A stretch of DNA of 64,000 nt from Planctomycetota bacterium (GTDB taxonomy: Bacteria; Planctomycetota; UBA1135; GCA-002686595): positions 1-64,000 of the forward strand of contig SIAI01000003.1 in assembly GCA_009691855.1 (NCBI GenBank). Reading direction: 5' to 3'. Shown piece by piece: positions 1 to 7,717 of the stretch. Position numbers and translations under genes: made by a program. Below the pieces are notes generated by a model that had not been told where the DNA came from, ran no database searches, and saw only the letters and a program-made list of their open reading frames with translations. How positions within the stretch are numbered: the first letter of the stretch is position 1; the number at the start of each line of letters is the position of its first letter.

Positions 1-250
1 TCGCGTCGGGCCCGAGTGGCGCTGCGCCTTGGAAGGAGGACAGACCGAGAAGCAAGCTGGCGAGTGCGGGGAACATGAAAGAATCATGCGACCACTGGGG
101 GTGCGCTCGTGCTGAGCCGAAGGCGTAGAGGGGCGGGAACTGGAGCGCAGAGGCTTCGCGCAACGACCGGCCCGGACCCCGGAGCCGATCTCCGCGGCGA
201 GGCAGGAGCCCGCGCCTCGCGTTCGAGTTAGGGCCCGCGCAAGAACGACT
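1..250. other. Left-edge stretch with no recognised gene
   Basis: I see no supported coding region, tRNA or rRNA in these bases. The open frames that cross them have no family resemblance and run antisense to, or out of frame with, real genes further right. The stretch may be the tail or leader of something cut by the window edge. Confidence 0.5.
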
Positions 251-366
251 TGGTCGTTTCGCCGGCCATCCTCGCCGCTGGCTGCGTTGCGCCTCCTCGG
301 AAACCATGCAGGTTGTCTGCGTCGGCGCGCCTTGCCATCGACGACGATGGCTCGCCGAAACGACCA
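251..366. repeat. Long imperfect palindrome (about 55-bp arms) with an AACC-ATGCA-GGTT apex
   Basis: The outer arm TGGTCGTTTCG at 251-261 is perfectly complementary to 356-366. Pairing continues inward through GCCATC (265-270 with 346-351), TGGC (279-282 with 334-337) and GCGCC (289-293 with 324-328), and ends in the hairpin AACC (302-305), ATGCA, GGTT (311-314). All paired positions share one centre near 308, so this is a single symmetric structure rather than chance matches. It begins about 28 bp beyond the stop of the minus-strand AAA+ gene. It could be a dispersed palindromic repeat, a structured RNA or a very long terminator; I see no T-run. No second copy was found in this window. Confidence 0.65.
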
Positions 367-393
367 GCCTATTCTCGCGCGAGCCCTTGCGGC

Positions 394-1434
394 TCAGGCC
401 GCGTGCGCGATGCGTGGGCGGCCGCGGCGGATCGAGACCTCGATCCACTCGCTCTCCTCGGCCGCCAGCAGGGCCTCGGCCAGCGGGGCCTCGATCTCGC
501 GCCGGATGCAGTGCAGCACGCTGCGCGCGCCGCAATCGCGCTCGAGCGCGCGCGTCGAGGCCCAGCGCGCGACGGCCGAGCTGAAGCACACGCGTTTCTG
601 GCGCGCGCGCACGCGCAGGGCCAGGGCCAGCAGGGCCTGCTCGGCCACGGCTCCGAGCTCGCGCGCGGACAGCTCGCGGAACAACACGATCTCGTCCAGC
701 CGCGCCAGGAACTCGGGCGCGAAGGCCGCGCCCAGGGCGTGGCGTACGAGCGCGTGGCGCTCGTCCTCGGGCACCGCGCCGCGCGCGAAACCGAGGCGTT
801 CCTTGGCCGCGGCGAGCGCGCGCGTGCCGGCGTTGGAGGTCAAGATCACGAACGAGCGCCGGAAATCGAGGCGTACCCCGCGTCCATCGGTGAGCTGGCC
901 CTCGTCCAGCACCTGCAGCAGGAGCTCGTGCAGGTGCGGGTGCGCCTTCTCGACCTCGTCGAAGAGCACCACGGTCTCCGCCTCGCCCGCCAGGCGCCGC
1001 GCGAGCTGGCTGCCGTGCTCGTGGCCCACGTAGCCGGGCGGAGCGCCGAGCAGCTTGCTGGTCTCGTGCTTGCCGCCGAATTCGCTGCAGTCCACCCGCA
1101 CGAGGCGCCGCGGACCACCCAGCTCCTCGGCCAGGGCGCGCGCGAGCTCGGTCTTGCCGGTGCCGGTCGGCCCCACGAACAGCAGCGTCCCCAGCGGCCC
1201 GCGGGGGCTCGAGAGCCCGGCCGCCGCCCGGCGCAACGCGCGGACCACGCTCGCGACCGCCTCGGGTTGGCCCAGCACGCGCCGTCCGAGGCGGGCCTCG
1301 GCCTCGCGCGCCAGCCGCTTCAGTCGCGCCAGACGCAGGGCGGGTACGGAGGGCGAGGGCTCGCCGCTTCCTGCCCGTGCACGGCGGGCGGGGCGGAGCG
1401 GGGTCGGCTCGGAAGGACCTGGGTCGAGCGACAA
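394..1434 (-). CDS. AAA+ ATPase equivalent to the second (D2) domain of ClpB/ClpA
   Basis: The conserved part (about 312 residues, from 1332 leftwards) reads as a complete ClpB-type D2 module. It has Walker A GPTGTGKT, the substrate pore-loop GAPPGYVG, Walker B VVLFDEVEKA, the VLDEGQLTDGRG segment, sensor 1 ILTSNAGT, and FAPEFLARLDEIVLF, the counterpart of ClpB FRPEFLNRIDEIVVF. A C-terminal sensor-2 lid follows (GARSVLHCIRREIEAPLAEALL is close to the Clp pattern GAR..-.-I-REIENPLA). ClpB and ClpA normally carry an N-domain and a D1 ATPase in front, about 450-550 residues in total, and these are absent. There is no ATG; TTG at 1434 is the most plausible start and gives 346 aa, but the first ~30 residues are low-complexity and the true start could be nearer 1340. 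It is divergent from the kinase gene. It could be a stand-alone single-ring unfoldase or the remnant of a larger clp gene. Confidence 0.75.
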   Translation of the reverse strand: MSLDPGPSEPTPLRPARRARAGSGEPSPSVPALRLARLKRLAREAEARLGRRVLGQPEAVASVVRALRRAAAGLSSPRGPLGTLLFVGPTGTGKTELARALAEELGGPRRLVRVDCSEFGGKHETSKLLGAPPGYVGHEHGSQLARRLAGEAETVVLFDEVEKAHPHLHELLLQVLDEGQLTDGRGVRLDFRRSFVILTSNAGTRALAAAKERLGFARGAVPEDERHALVRHALGAAFAPEFLARLDEIVLFRELSARELGAVAEQALLALALRVRARQKRVCFSSAVARWASTRALERDCGARSVLHCIRREIEAPLAEALLAAEESEWIEVSIRRGRPRIAHAA

Positions 1435-1557
1435 GCGGTTGGAAAGCGCGCCGGAGGGGACGAAGAGGGGCGGGGGGAACGGCCGGTGGTTTCGGATCCC
1501 TGCGCGGCGATCTTGAAGTCGGCGCGGATTCCCGAGTCGAATGGCCGACCCGCGCTC

Positions 1558-2595
1558 ATGCAAGACGTCGAGTTCCTGGCTCTCCTGGTCCACCGCGGCC
1601 TGGTACCGCGCGCGGAGGCCGAGGGCCTGGCGCGCGCGCTGCAGGGCGGCGCGGCGCTCGACCGGCTGCTGGCGCAGCAGTTCGCCTGGAGCGAGGCCCA
1701 ACTCGCGAAGCTGCGCCGCACGCGCGCCGGCGAGATCCCTGAGATTCCGGGCTACGAGATCCTGGCCAAGGCCGGCACCGGCGGCACGGCCGAGGTGTTC
1801 CAGGCGCGCGAGCTGGCGACGCAACGCGTGCTGGCGCTCAAGGTGCTGAAGCCCGCGGCCGTGCAGCATGCGGCCACGCGCAAGAGCTTCATCGCCGAGG
1901 CGCGCCTGCTGGAACGCTTGCAGCATCCCGCGCTGGTGCGCTGCTTCGGCGTGGCACGCAGCGGCAACCTGTTCTTCTCGCGCCTGGAGTTCATCGACGG
2001 CACGACAGTGCTGGAACAGCTCGATCGCGAGCAGCGCTTCAGTGAGGAGGAGGCCCTGCGAATCGTGCTCGGCGCGGCCGAGGCGTTGCGCTACCTGGGC
2101 GAGCAGGGCGTGGTGCACCGCGACGTCAAGCCCGGCAACCTGATGCTCGCGAAGGACGGTCGCGTGGTGCTGATCGACCTCGGCTTCGCCGTGGCCGAGG
2201 CCACGCGCTGCGCCGAGGACGCGACCATCGGCACGGTCGCGTACCTCTCGCCCGAGCAGGCTTGCGGCGGGGCCGCGGCCGACATCCGCTCGGACATCTA
2301 CAGCCTGGGCATTTCGCTGTTCCACATCGTCGTCGGGCGCCTGCCGTTCCAGGGTTCCGACGACCGCGAGACGCTGCGCAAGCAGGTGATGGAGAGCCTG
2401 TCCTCGCGCGAACTCAAGGGCCGCGCCATCTCGCCGCACCTGCAGTACTTCATCGAGAAGATGGTCGCCAAGGACGCCGCGGCCCGCTATCAGACCTGGC
2501 CCGAGCTGCTCGACGACATCCGCGCCCAGCTGGCCGGACGCGACGACCTCGATTTCGAGCGCCCCACCCGTCCGCGGCGCGGCCGGCCGCGATGA
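1558..2595 (+). CDS. Serine/threonine protein kinase (Hanks type), cytoplasmic
   Basis: 345 aa from ATG 1558. Residues 1-60 form a short helical N-terminal region with no match I know. The kinase fold spans about 66-325: glycine-rich loop GTGGTA at 73-78, catalytic lysine K95 (LALKVL), HRDVKPGN with D189 at 187-194, and the magnesium-binding motif as DLG (207-209) instead of DFG. The activation segment ends in SPEQ (231-234), followed by SDIYSLG. All catalytic residues are present, so an active kinase is likely. It lacks the transmembrane segment and extracellular sensor common in planctomycete kinases. It precedes the TPR/peptidase gene by 67 bp and may be co-transcribed. Upstream in-frame GTG/TTG codons exist, but the ATG fits the domain start. 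Confidence 0.88.
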   Translation: MQDVEFLALLVHRGLVPRAEAEGLARALQGGAALDRLLAQQFAWSEAQLAKLRRTRAGEIPEIPGYEILAKAGTGGTAEVFQARELATQRVLALKVLKPAAVQHAATRKSFIAEARLLERLQHPALVRCFGVARSGNLFFSRLEFIDGTTVLEQLDREQRFSEEEALRIVLGAAEALRYLGEQGVVHRDVKPGNLMLAKDGRVVLIDLGFAVAEATRCAEDATIGTVAYLSPEQACGGAAADIRSDIYSLGISLFHIVVGRLPFQGSDDRETLRKQVMESLSSRELKGRAISPHLQYFIEKMVAKDAAARYQTWPELLDDIRAQLAGRDDLDFERPTRPRRGRPR

Positions 2596-2662
2596 GGTTT
2601 CGCGCGCGGCGCGCTCGTGCTGGAATAGGACCCACGCGCGCTCGTCCGCCAGCGCCCGCACC

Positions 2663-3862
2663 GTGAAGCGCCGCGTCCGACCCTGGCTGTGGCTCGCGCT
2701 CAGCCTGCCCTGCACCGGGCTGCTCCTGACCTGGGGCTTCTTTCGTCTGCGCCCGGCGCCGTCCCCGCAGGTGAGCCCCGTACCGGCGGTGCAACCGGCG
2801 CACGTGCCCGAACGGCGCTCGCTCCTGCCCCAGCCGCCGATGGCTTCACCACGCCCGCTCGAAGCCAAGGAGCCCGATCTGCATCAGCGCTGGGTCGAGC
2901 TCAACAACGAGGCCACCTCCGAGCTCGCCGCAGGCGAGCTCGAGGCGGCCGTCGAGAAGTTCGAGCGCTGTCTGGCGGCCGATCCGGGGAGTGCCGTGTT
3001 CGCCGGCAATCTGGCCGAGGCCCTGGTGCGCCTGGCCAAGGTAGAGCACGACCGGGGCGCGCTCGACGCGGCCATCGCGCACCTGGCGCGCGCGATCGAG
3101 CTCGGCAGCGCACGCGCGGATCACGTCGCGCTGGAGGACATCCTGGCGCGCTGGCGGCGCGAGCTCGAGCTCGTGCGCGAGGACTGGACCGAGGGCTCGG
3201 ATCGCTTCGAGCTGTCCTTCGACAAGGAGCGCAAGGACCTCCTGCACCACTCGCACGAGGTCCTGGAGCAGCTGGAGGAGAGCTACGAGTACCTGAAGGG
3301 TTGGTTCGGAACGGATCCGATGGCAGGCGGACCGCCGCTGCGCGTCGTGCTCTACGACCCGGAGCAGTTCGACCGTCTGACGGGCCTCGGCGACTGGGCC
3401 GGCGGCGTGTTCGACGGCGTGCTCCACATCTCCGTGCGCGACCTGACCAGCGGCGAGGGCTGGCGCGCCGTGCTGACGCACGAGCTCACCCACGCCTTCG
3501 TGCAGGCCGTGGCCGGCTCCGACGTGCCCGGCTGGCTGAACGAGGGTCTGGCGCAGCTCATGGAGAAGCGCGCGGGGCTGGTGGCGTCGATGGCTGCGCG
3601 CCTGCGCGGGCAGGAGCTCTACCCGCTCGAGCGTCTGGTCGGCAGCCTGGCCGGTTGGGACGACCCAGCGGCCATCGCGCGCGCCTACGCCGAGTCGCTG
3701 TGTTTCGTGGACTACCTGCGCGCGTCCTTCGGCGACGAGGCCCTGCGGCGGATGTTGGCAGGCTTGGCGCGCAATCAGACCCCCGCCGCCGCCTTCCTGG
3801 AATGGTCCACGGTGCCCCTGGAGGTCGCCTTTCAGGACTGGAAGGCCGCTCTCGAGCGCTGA
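2663..3862 (+). CDS. Membrane-anchored TPR protein with an HExxH (MA-clan) metallopeptidase domain
   Basis: 399 aa, GTG start. Residues 8-27 form an N-terminal anchor or uncleaved signal helix, followed by a proline-rich linker. Residues 75-150 hold two TPR-like helical pairs. The C-terminal half has the gluzincin signature THELTHAF (H273, E274, H277), with the likely third ligand E294 in WLNEG, 20 residues downstream as in the peptidase MA family. This predicts a zinc protease domain outside the cytoplasm, tethered to the inner membrane. The substrate is unknown. It is followed by two hairpins that look like terminators, so transcription from the kinase gene probably ends here. Confidence 0.82.
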   Translation: MKRRVRPWLWLALSLPCTGLLLTWGFFRLRPAPSPQVSPVPAVQPAHVPERRSLLPQPPMASPRPLEAKEPDLHQRWVELNNEATSELAAGELEAAVEKFERCLAADPGSAVFAGNLAEALVRLAKVEHDRGALDAAIAHLARAIELGSARADHVALEDILARWRRELELVREDWTEGSDRFELSFDKERKDLLHHSHEVLEQLEESYEYLKGWFGTDPMAGGPPLRVVLYDPEQFDRLTGLGDWAGGVFDGVLHISVRDLTSGEGWRAVLTHELTHAFVQAVAGSDVPGWLNEGLAQLMEKRAGLVASMAARLRGQELYPLERLVGSLAGWDDPAAIARAYAESLCFVDYLRASFGDEALRRMLAGLARNQTPAAAFLEWSTVPLEVAFQDWKAALER

Positions 3863-3875
3863 GCGCACAAAAAAA

Positions 3876-3903
3876 CAGGCGACTGCCGCGAAGCAGTCGC
3901 CTG
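3876..3903. terminator. Hairpin terminator, 11-bp perfect stem
   Basis: CAGGCGACTGC at 3876-3886 pairs perfectly with 3893-3903 around a six-base loop. A run of A precedes it (3869-3875), so it would act as an intrinsic terminator for minus-strand transcripts and as a stabilising 3' stem for the plus-strand peptidase mRNA. Confidence 0.7.
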
Positions 3904-3946
3904 CTCCATGCGCGAGAGAGTCGGACGCGCTTGGATCGCGGGCCCA

Positions 3947-3971
3947 GCCGACTGAGGCGGTCGGCGTTTTT
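3947..3971 (+). terminator. Intrinsic terminator after the peptidase gene
   Basis: GCCGAC (3947-3952) pairs with GTCGGC (3960-3965) and is followed after one G by five T (3967-3971). This is a standard plus-strand rho-independent terminator. Confidence 0.7.
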
Positions 3972-4159
3972 CTAAAGCCAGGAGAAGACCCGCGGGTCAG
4001 GAGAACATGATGTCGCGCTGCCGCAGCCGAGGCCGCGACCGGCGCCACACTCCTCTTGCTACATCGGGGCGAAAGGGCCGGCTCATGCCCGGTTTCTCGC
4101 AAGTTCGTTCGGCGTCGAGCTTTCTGAAACCGGGTGACTCCCAGTTCAGTCATCGGCCC

Positions 4160-4756
4160 ATGGATCTCTGGGCGGATTGGGTGGCCGAGTTGCTCGACCC
4201 TGCGGACCGCTTGGCGGCGCGCGAGCGTCTCCGCGCGCACGACCTGCTGGAGCTCTCGCGCCTGGACGCGCTGGAGCTCGAGGCCGAGTTCGGACTGACC
4301 CGCGCCTCTGCGCGCCGGTTGCATACGGCCTTCTCGCTGGGCCGCGCGGTAGGGCAGTCGCGCCGGCCCGTGCGGCCGGCGCTGCGCAGCCCGCGGGCAG
4401 TGTTCGAGCTCCTGGACCCCCTGGCCAGGGGCCTCGAACAGGAGACCTTTTGGAGCCTCACGCTCGACGGCAAGCAGCGCCTCCAGCGCCTCCAGCCGGT
4501 GAGCACGGGCACGCTCACCGCCTCGCTGGTCCATCCGCGCGAGGTCTTCCGCGGCGCGATCCGTCAGGCCGCGGCCGCGCTCATCGTGGCCCACAACCAC
4601 CCCTCGGGCGATCCGGAGCCGAGCGCGGAGGATCTGGCCGTCACCGAGCGCCTGCGCCAGGCCGGCGAGGTGCTCGGGATCCCGCTGCAGGATCATGTGA
4701 TCCTGGGCGAGGGCAGCTTCGTGTCGCTCCGTGAGCGCCTGCGCTTCAGTCGCTGA
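4160..4756 (+). CDS. radC: RadC-family JAB1/MPN metalloprotein
   Basis: 198 aa from ATG 4160. Residues 1-65 contain a helix-hairpin-helix-like segment (LTRASARRLHTAF), and residues 75-198 the JAMM domain with H145-x-H147-PSGDPEPS-x-x-D158 and the upstream glutamate in QETFWSL. RadC was named as a DNA-repair protein, but its role remains uncertain; the JAMM fold implies a zinc-dependent hydrolase. The length is slightly below the usual 220-230 aa. Earlier in-frame starts (4007, 4085) would add an unconserved arginine-rich leader, so I chose 4160. The end overlaps the convergent rsmE by 11 bp. Confidence 0.92.
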   Translation: MDLWADWVAELLDPADRLAARERLRAHDLLELSRLDALELEAEFGLTRASARRLHTAFSLGRAVGQSRRPVRPALRSPRAVFELLDPLARGLEQETFWSLTLDGKQRLQRLQPVSTGTLTASLVHPREVFRGAIRQAAAALIVAHNHPSGDPEPSAEDLAVTERLRQAGEVLGIPLQDHVILGEGSFVSLRERLRFSR

Positions 4757-5555
4757 AACTCGCCGAGGGCGGTCGGCCGTGGACCGCCGCCGCCACCGCC
4801 ATGGCGGCCTCCGCCGCGGTCTCGACGCGCAGGACGTGCGGTCCGAGCCAGGTGAAGCTGGCCCCGGCCTCCATCCAGGCGCGCCGTTCCTCGCCGCTCC
4901 ACCCGCCCTCCGGGCCGATGGCGATGCGGATGGGCTGGGCGCGCGTGCCCAGGGTGTCGGGGCCGGGCTGGAGCGAGCGCAACCACAGGTCGAAGGGCAG
5001 GCCGGCGCGCGGATCGAGCGCGCTCAGGGCGGGATTCGTGCGCGAGCGCAACAGCTCGTCGGTCGTCTGCGGGGGCTCGAACACCGGCAACCAGGCGCGT
5101 CCCGATTGCTTGCAAGCCTCGCGCGCCACGCGCGAGAGGCGCGCCGGCACCTCCTCCGGCACGTCCTCCGGACCCCGCTGCTGGGCGATCAGGGGCCGGA
5201 TAGCGGCCGCGCCGAGCTGCACCAGGCGATTGAGCATGTCCTCGACCCGCGTGCGGCGCGGCCAGGCGATGTCGAGCTCGAACCAGGGCAGGGGCGAGCC
5301 CGCCGCGCCCGGCTCCGGGACCTGCTCGGCCTCGCCGTCGAATTCCAGCGTGAGCGCGCGCTTCTCCACGCCGCGCACGCGCATCGGGAAGCGCCCGCCG
5401 CGGCCGTCCAGGCCGATGAGGGGCTCGCCCGCGCCCAGGCGCAGGACGCGGAGGGCGTGCTGCTCGTCCTCCCCACACAGGCGTGGTTCCCCGGATGCTT
5501 CCTCGGCCAGGAAGAAGGCCGGCGGACTGGGGAGCGAGCGCGATCCCTTGGGCAC
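4746..5555 (-). CDS. rsmE: 16S rRNA m3U1498 methyltransferase
   Basis: 269 aa, GTG start. The N-terminal PUA-like domain (HALRVLRLGAGEPL, residues 33-46) is followed by a SPOUT/trefoil-knot methyltransferase domain. Family motifs are REACKQSGR (145-153), IGPEGGWS (213-220) and LRVETA (242-247), which build the S-adenosylmethionine knot. It methylates N3 of U1498 in 16S rRNA. A TAGAAT sequence on the minus strand (5567-5562) lies only about seven bases before the GTG, so the mRNA could be leaderless. Confidence 0.95.
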   Translation of the reverse strand: MPKGSRSLPSPPAFFLAEEASGEPRLCGEDEQHALRVLRLGAGEPLIGLDGRGGRFPMRVRGVEKRALTLEFDGEAEQVPEPGAAGSPLPWFELDIAWPRRTRVEDMLNRLVQLGAAAIRPLIAQQRGPEDVPEEVPARLSRVAREACKQSGRAWLPVFEPPQTTDELLRSRTNPALSALDPRAGLPFDLWLRSLQPGPDTLGTRAQPIRIAIGPEGGWSGEERRAWMEAGASFTWLGPHVLRVETAAEAAMAVAAAVHGRPPSASFSD

Positions 5556-5593
5556 GCGGGCATTCTAGGGGCGAGGGCGTCCTCGGCGGTAAA

Positions 5594-5622
5594 TTGCACC
5601 GCCCCGCCGGCGCGCATAGGAT
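5594..5622 (+). promoter_or_regulatory. Sigma70-like promoter for the pseudopilin cluster
   Basis: TTGCAC at 5594-5599, a 17-bp spacer and TAGGAT at 5617-5622, about 120 bp upstream of the FHA gene start. It is the only good -35/-10 pair I see in front of the long plus-strand cluster. Confidence 0.5.
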
Positions 5623-5742
5623 CCGGCGCTCGAACGGCCCGAGCCCCCGAGGGGAGTGGGGCGTAACAAGGCCTCGTCCCAGCGCTATGGGGCCTCGGGC
5701 GCTCTCCGATCCCCTGCCACCCACGCCCGTCCCACCGACTCC

Positions 5743-7704
5743 ATGCAATCGCGGGAAACGCGCTTCGTTTTGCGCATCGAGTCGGGGGATCGTCAGGGCG
5801 AGCAGGTGCCGCTTGCCGCGGGCAAGCTGCAGGTCGGGCGCAAGCCCGAGTGCGGCCTGGTGCTGAAGGATGGCTCGGTCTCGGGTACCCATGCCGAGTT
5901 CGTGGTCGGCGCCGAGCGCGTCGAACTGGTCGATCTCGGCAGCACGAACGGCACGCGCGTGGGCGGTCAGAAGATCGAGCGCGCCGTCCTCAGCCACGGC
6001 GACACCCTGCTCTTCGGCAACATCCGCGTCTCGCTGCACGACGCGCAGTTCGCGGGCGATGCGCCGCCGGTGCTCGAGGGTCTGCCCGCCGACCTGCCGC
6101 CGGCCGAGTCGGGCGCCCTCGGCCACGTGAGCGCTGACATGGTCAAGCGCTCGGCCGCGCGCCCCTCGCGACGCCTGCCGCTGATCCTGGGGCTCCTCAT
6201 CGTGCTCAGCGGCGGGGGCGCCGCGTACCTGCGCTTCTTCCGCCCGAGCGAACAGGGCAGCGCGCGCGTGGTTGTTCCCGCGGTGCCCGGCAACCTCCTC
6301 GCGGACGGTTCCTTCGAGGAGGGCACGGGCGAGTGGACTTCGGCCGAGGCCGCGCCGGTCGGCTTCCTGCGCGAGCGCGGCTTCGCGAACTCGGGCAACT
6401 CGGGCCTGGGGGTGAAGCTCGAGGCGGACGGCTGGTCTCTGGTGCGCTCGGCTGAGATCCCGCTGCACGCGCGCCGCGCGATCGCCTGTGCGGCCAGCCT
6501 GCGCGTGGACGGTTCGGCCGTCGGCCGCCTGGGGCTCGAGCTCTCCAGCTCGACCACGCCGGCGCTGCCGCTCTTGGCCTGGACTCCGGCGCGCGGCGCC
6601 AGCTCGGGCTTCGAGGCGCTGGAGCTCGCGCTCGACGTTCCGACGGGCTACGACCGCGCGCGCCTGGTGATCGCTGGGCGCGGTCCGGGCTCGGTGGCCG
6701 TGGACGACGTGAGCGCGCTCGAGCGCGAGCCCGCTGGCGGCGCGGCGAAGTTCCAGGAGTACGAGCTCGCCGTGCTGGGTGGTTCGACCGCGGCCTTCGT
6801 GCGCAGCGGCACGATCCTGATCGGCAACCTGGACCTCTCCGCCTGGACGCGTGAAGGCCTGCAGGGCTGGCCCTCGGGCCAGCTCGCGGTCCAGGCCGGG
6901 GCGCGCGGGTTCGAGCTCTCCTTCCCTGGCGTTCCGCCCGAGGCGCGGCTGCACTTCAAAGCTCTGCGGCCGGATGCGCAGGCCACGGGCAACACGGGCT
7001 GGGTGGCGAGCACCGGTGCCGAGGGCTATGCGGCCCACAGCGGCGACTTCACGCGCTCGGGTGTCGAGAGCCTGCTGCTCGGCAGCGGCACCGAGCTGCT
7101 CCGTCTGGGCTTCCAGAAGCCGGTCGAGGTCAGTGCGGTCAGCGTCGAGGGCGCGGTGGCCTTCTCGATCGCGCTCGCGGGCCTGACGGGTTGCGAGCTT
7201 CAGCTCACCTTCGCCGAGGAACGCGCCGAGGCCGCGACCCTCGCCGGGCAGGCCGCCGACGCCGAGCGCCGCAAGGATCTGGGCGGCGCGCTGGCGGCCT
7301 GGGGGCAGCTCCTCGACCGTTTTCCCTACGAGCGCAAGCTGGTCGCGCAGGCCACCGAGACCCGCGCGCGGCTGGTGCAGGCCGGTCTCAACCAGGTCGA
7401 CGAGCTGCGCCGTGAGCTCGAGCGCGCGCGCTTCTTCCTGCTGCCGGAGCTGTTCGCGAACGGCCGGGCGAAGGCCCTCGAACTCGCTCAGCAGTACAAG
7501 GGCAGCGAGGTCGAGCTCGAGGCCCAGAAGACGGCCGAGCAGTGCCATGTGGCGCTCACCGAGCTCCGCGCGGGCGATCGCAGCGGCGACGACCGGCGCC
7601 TGAAGGGCGTGCTCGAGGCCCTGGATCCACAGACCAACCCGCGCCTCACCGAACACGTGCGCGACGCGCTCCAGGGTGCGACCCAGGGCGGGAAGGGCAA
7701 CTAG
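5743..7704 (+). CDS. FHA-domain membrane protein with a CBM4_9-like jelly-roll and helical tail
   Basis: 653 aa from ATG 5743. An N-terminal cytoplasmic FHA domain (about residues 8-100) has the phosphothreonine-binding motifs GR (32-33), SGTH (47-50) and STNGT (67-71). A membrane helix follows at 145-165. Outside the membrane, 184-330 starts with NLLADGSFEEG and ends in VDDVS, the pattern of carbohydrate-binding CBM4_9/jelly-roll modules. A second beta-rich part follows to about 490, then a helical, TPR-like C-terminus. The protein would couple a phosphorylation signal inside (a Ser/Thr kinase gene lies 3 kb upstream) to an envelope sensor or scaffold. It is 13 bp upstream of the GspL-like gene and is probably the first gene of the operon. 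An upstream GTG (5656) is possible but adds an unconserved leader. Confidence 0.8.
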   Translation: MQSRETRFVLRIESGDRQGEQVPLAAGKLQVGRKPECGLVLKDGSVSGTHAEFVVGAERVELVDLGSTNGTRVGGQKIERAVLSHGDTLLFGNIRVSLHDAQFAGDAPPVLEGLPADLPPAESGALGHVSADMVKRSAARPSRRLPLILGLLIVLSGGGAAYLRFFRPSEQGSARVVVPAVPGNLLADGSFEEGTGEWTSAEAAPVGFLRERGFANSGNSGLGVKLEADGWSLVRSAEIPLHARRAIACAASLRVDGSAVGRLGLELSSSTTPALPLLAWTPARGASSGFEALELALDVPTGYDRARLVIAGRGPGSVAVDDVSALEREPAGGAAKFQEYELAVLGGSTAAFVRSGTILIGNLDLSAWTREGLQGWPSGQLAVQAGARGFELSFPGVPPEARLHFKALRPDAQATGNTGWVASTGAEGYAAHSGDFTRSGVESLLLGSGTELLRLGFQKPVEVSAVSVEGAVAFSIALAGLTGCELQLTFAEERAEAATLAGQAADAERRKDLGGALAAWGQLLDRFPYERKLVAQATETRARLVQAGLNQVDELRRELERARFFLLPELFANGRAKALELAQQYKGSEVELEAQKTAEQCHVALTELRAGDRSGDDRRLKGVLEALDPQTNPRLTEHVRDALQGATQGGKGN

Positions 7705-7717
7705 CTAGGGGACCGCC

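Noticed and set aside
1435-2868. The N-terminal extension of the AAA+ frame across the kinase gene
   Set aside because: The frame stays open to 2868, but that part is antisense to the kinase and peptidase genes and shows no Clp N-domain or D1 motifs. Real similarity begins near 1332.
4693-7656. A 987-codon minus-strand open frame over the FHA gene
   Set aside because: It runs antisense to the FHA gene and overlaps rsmE out of frame, with no motif and implausible composition.
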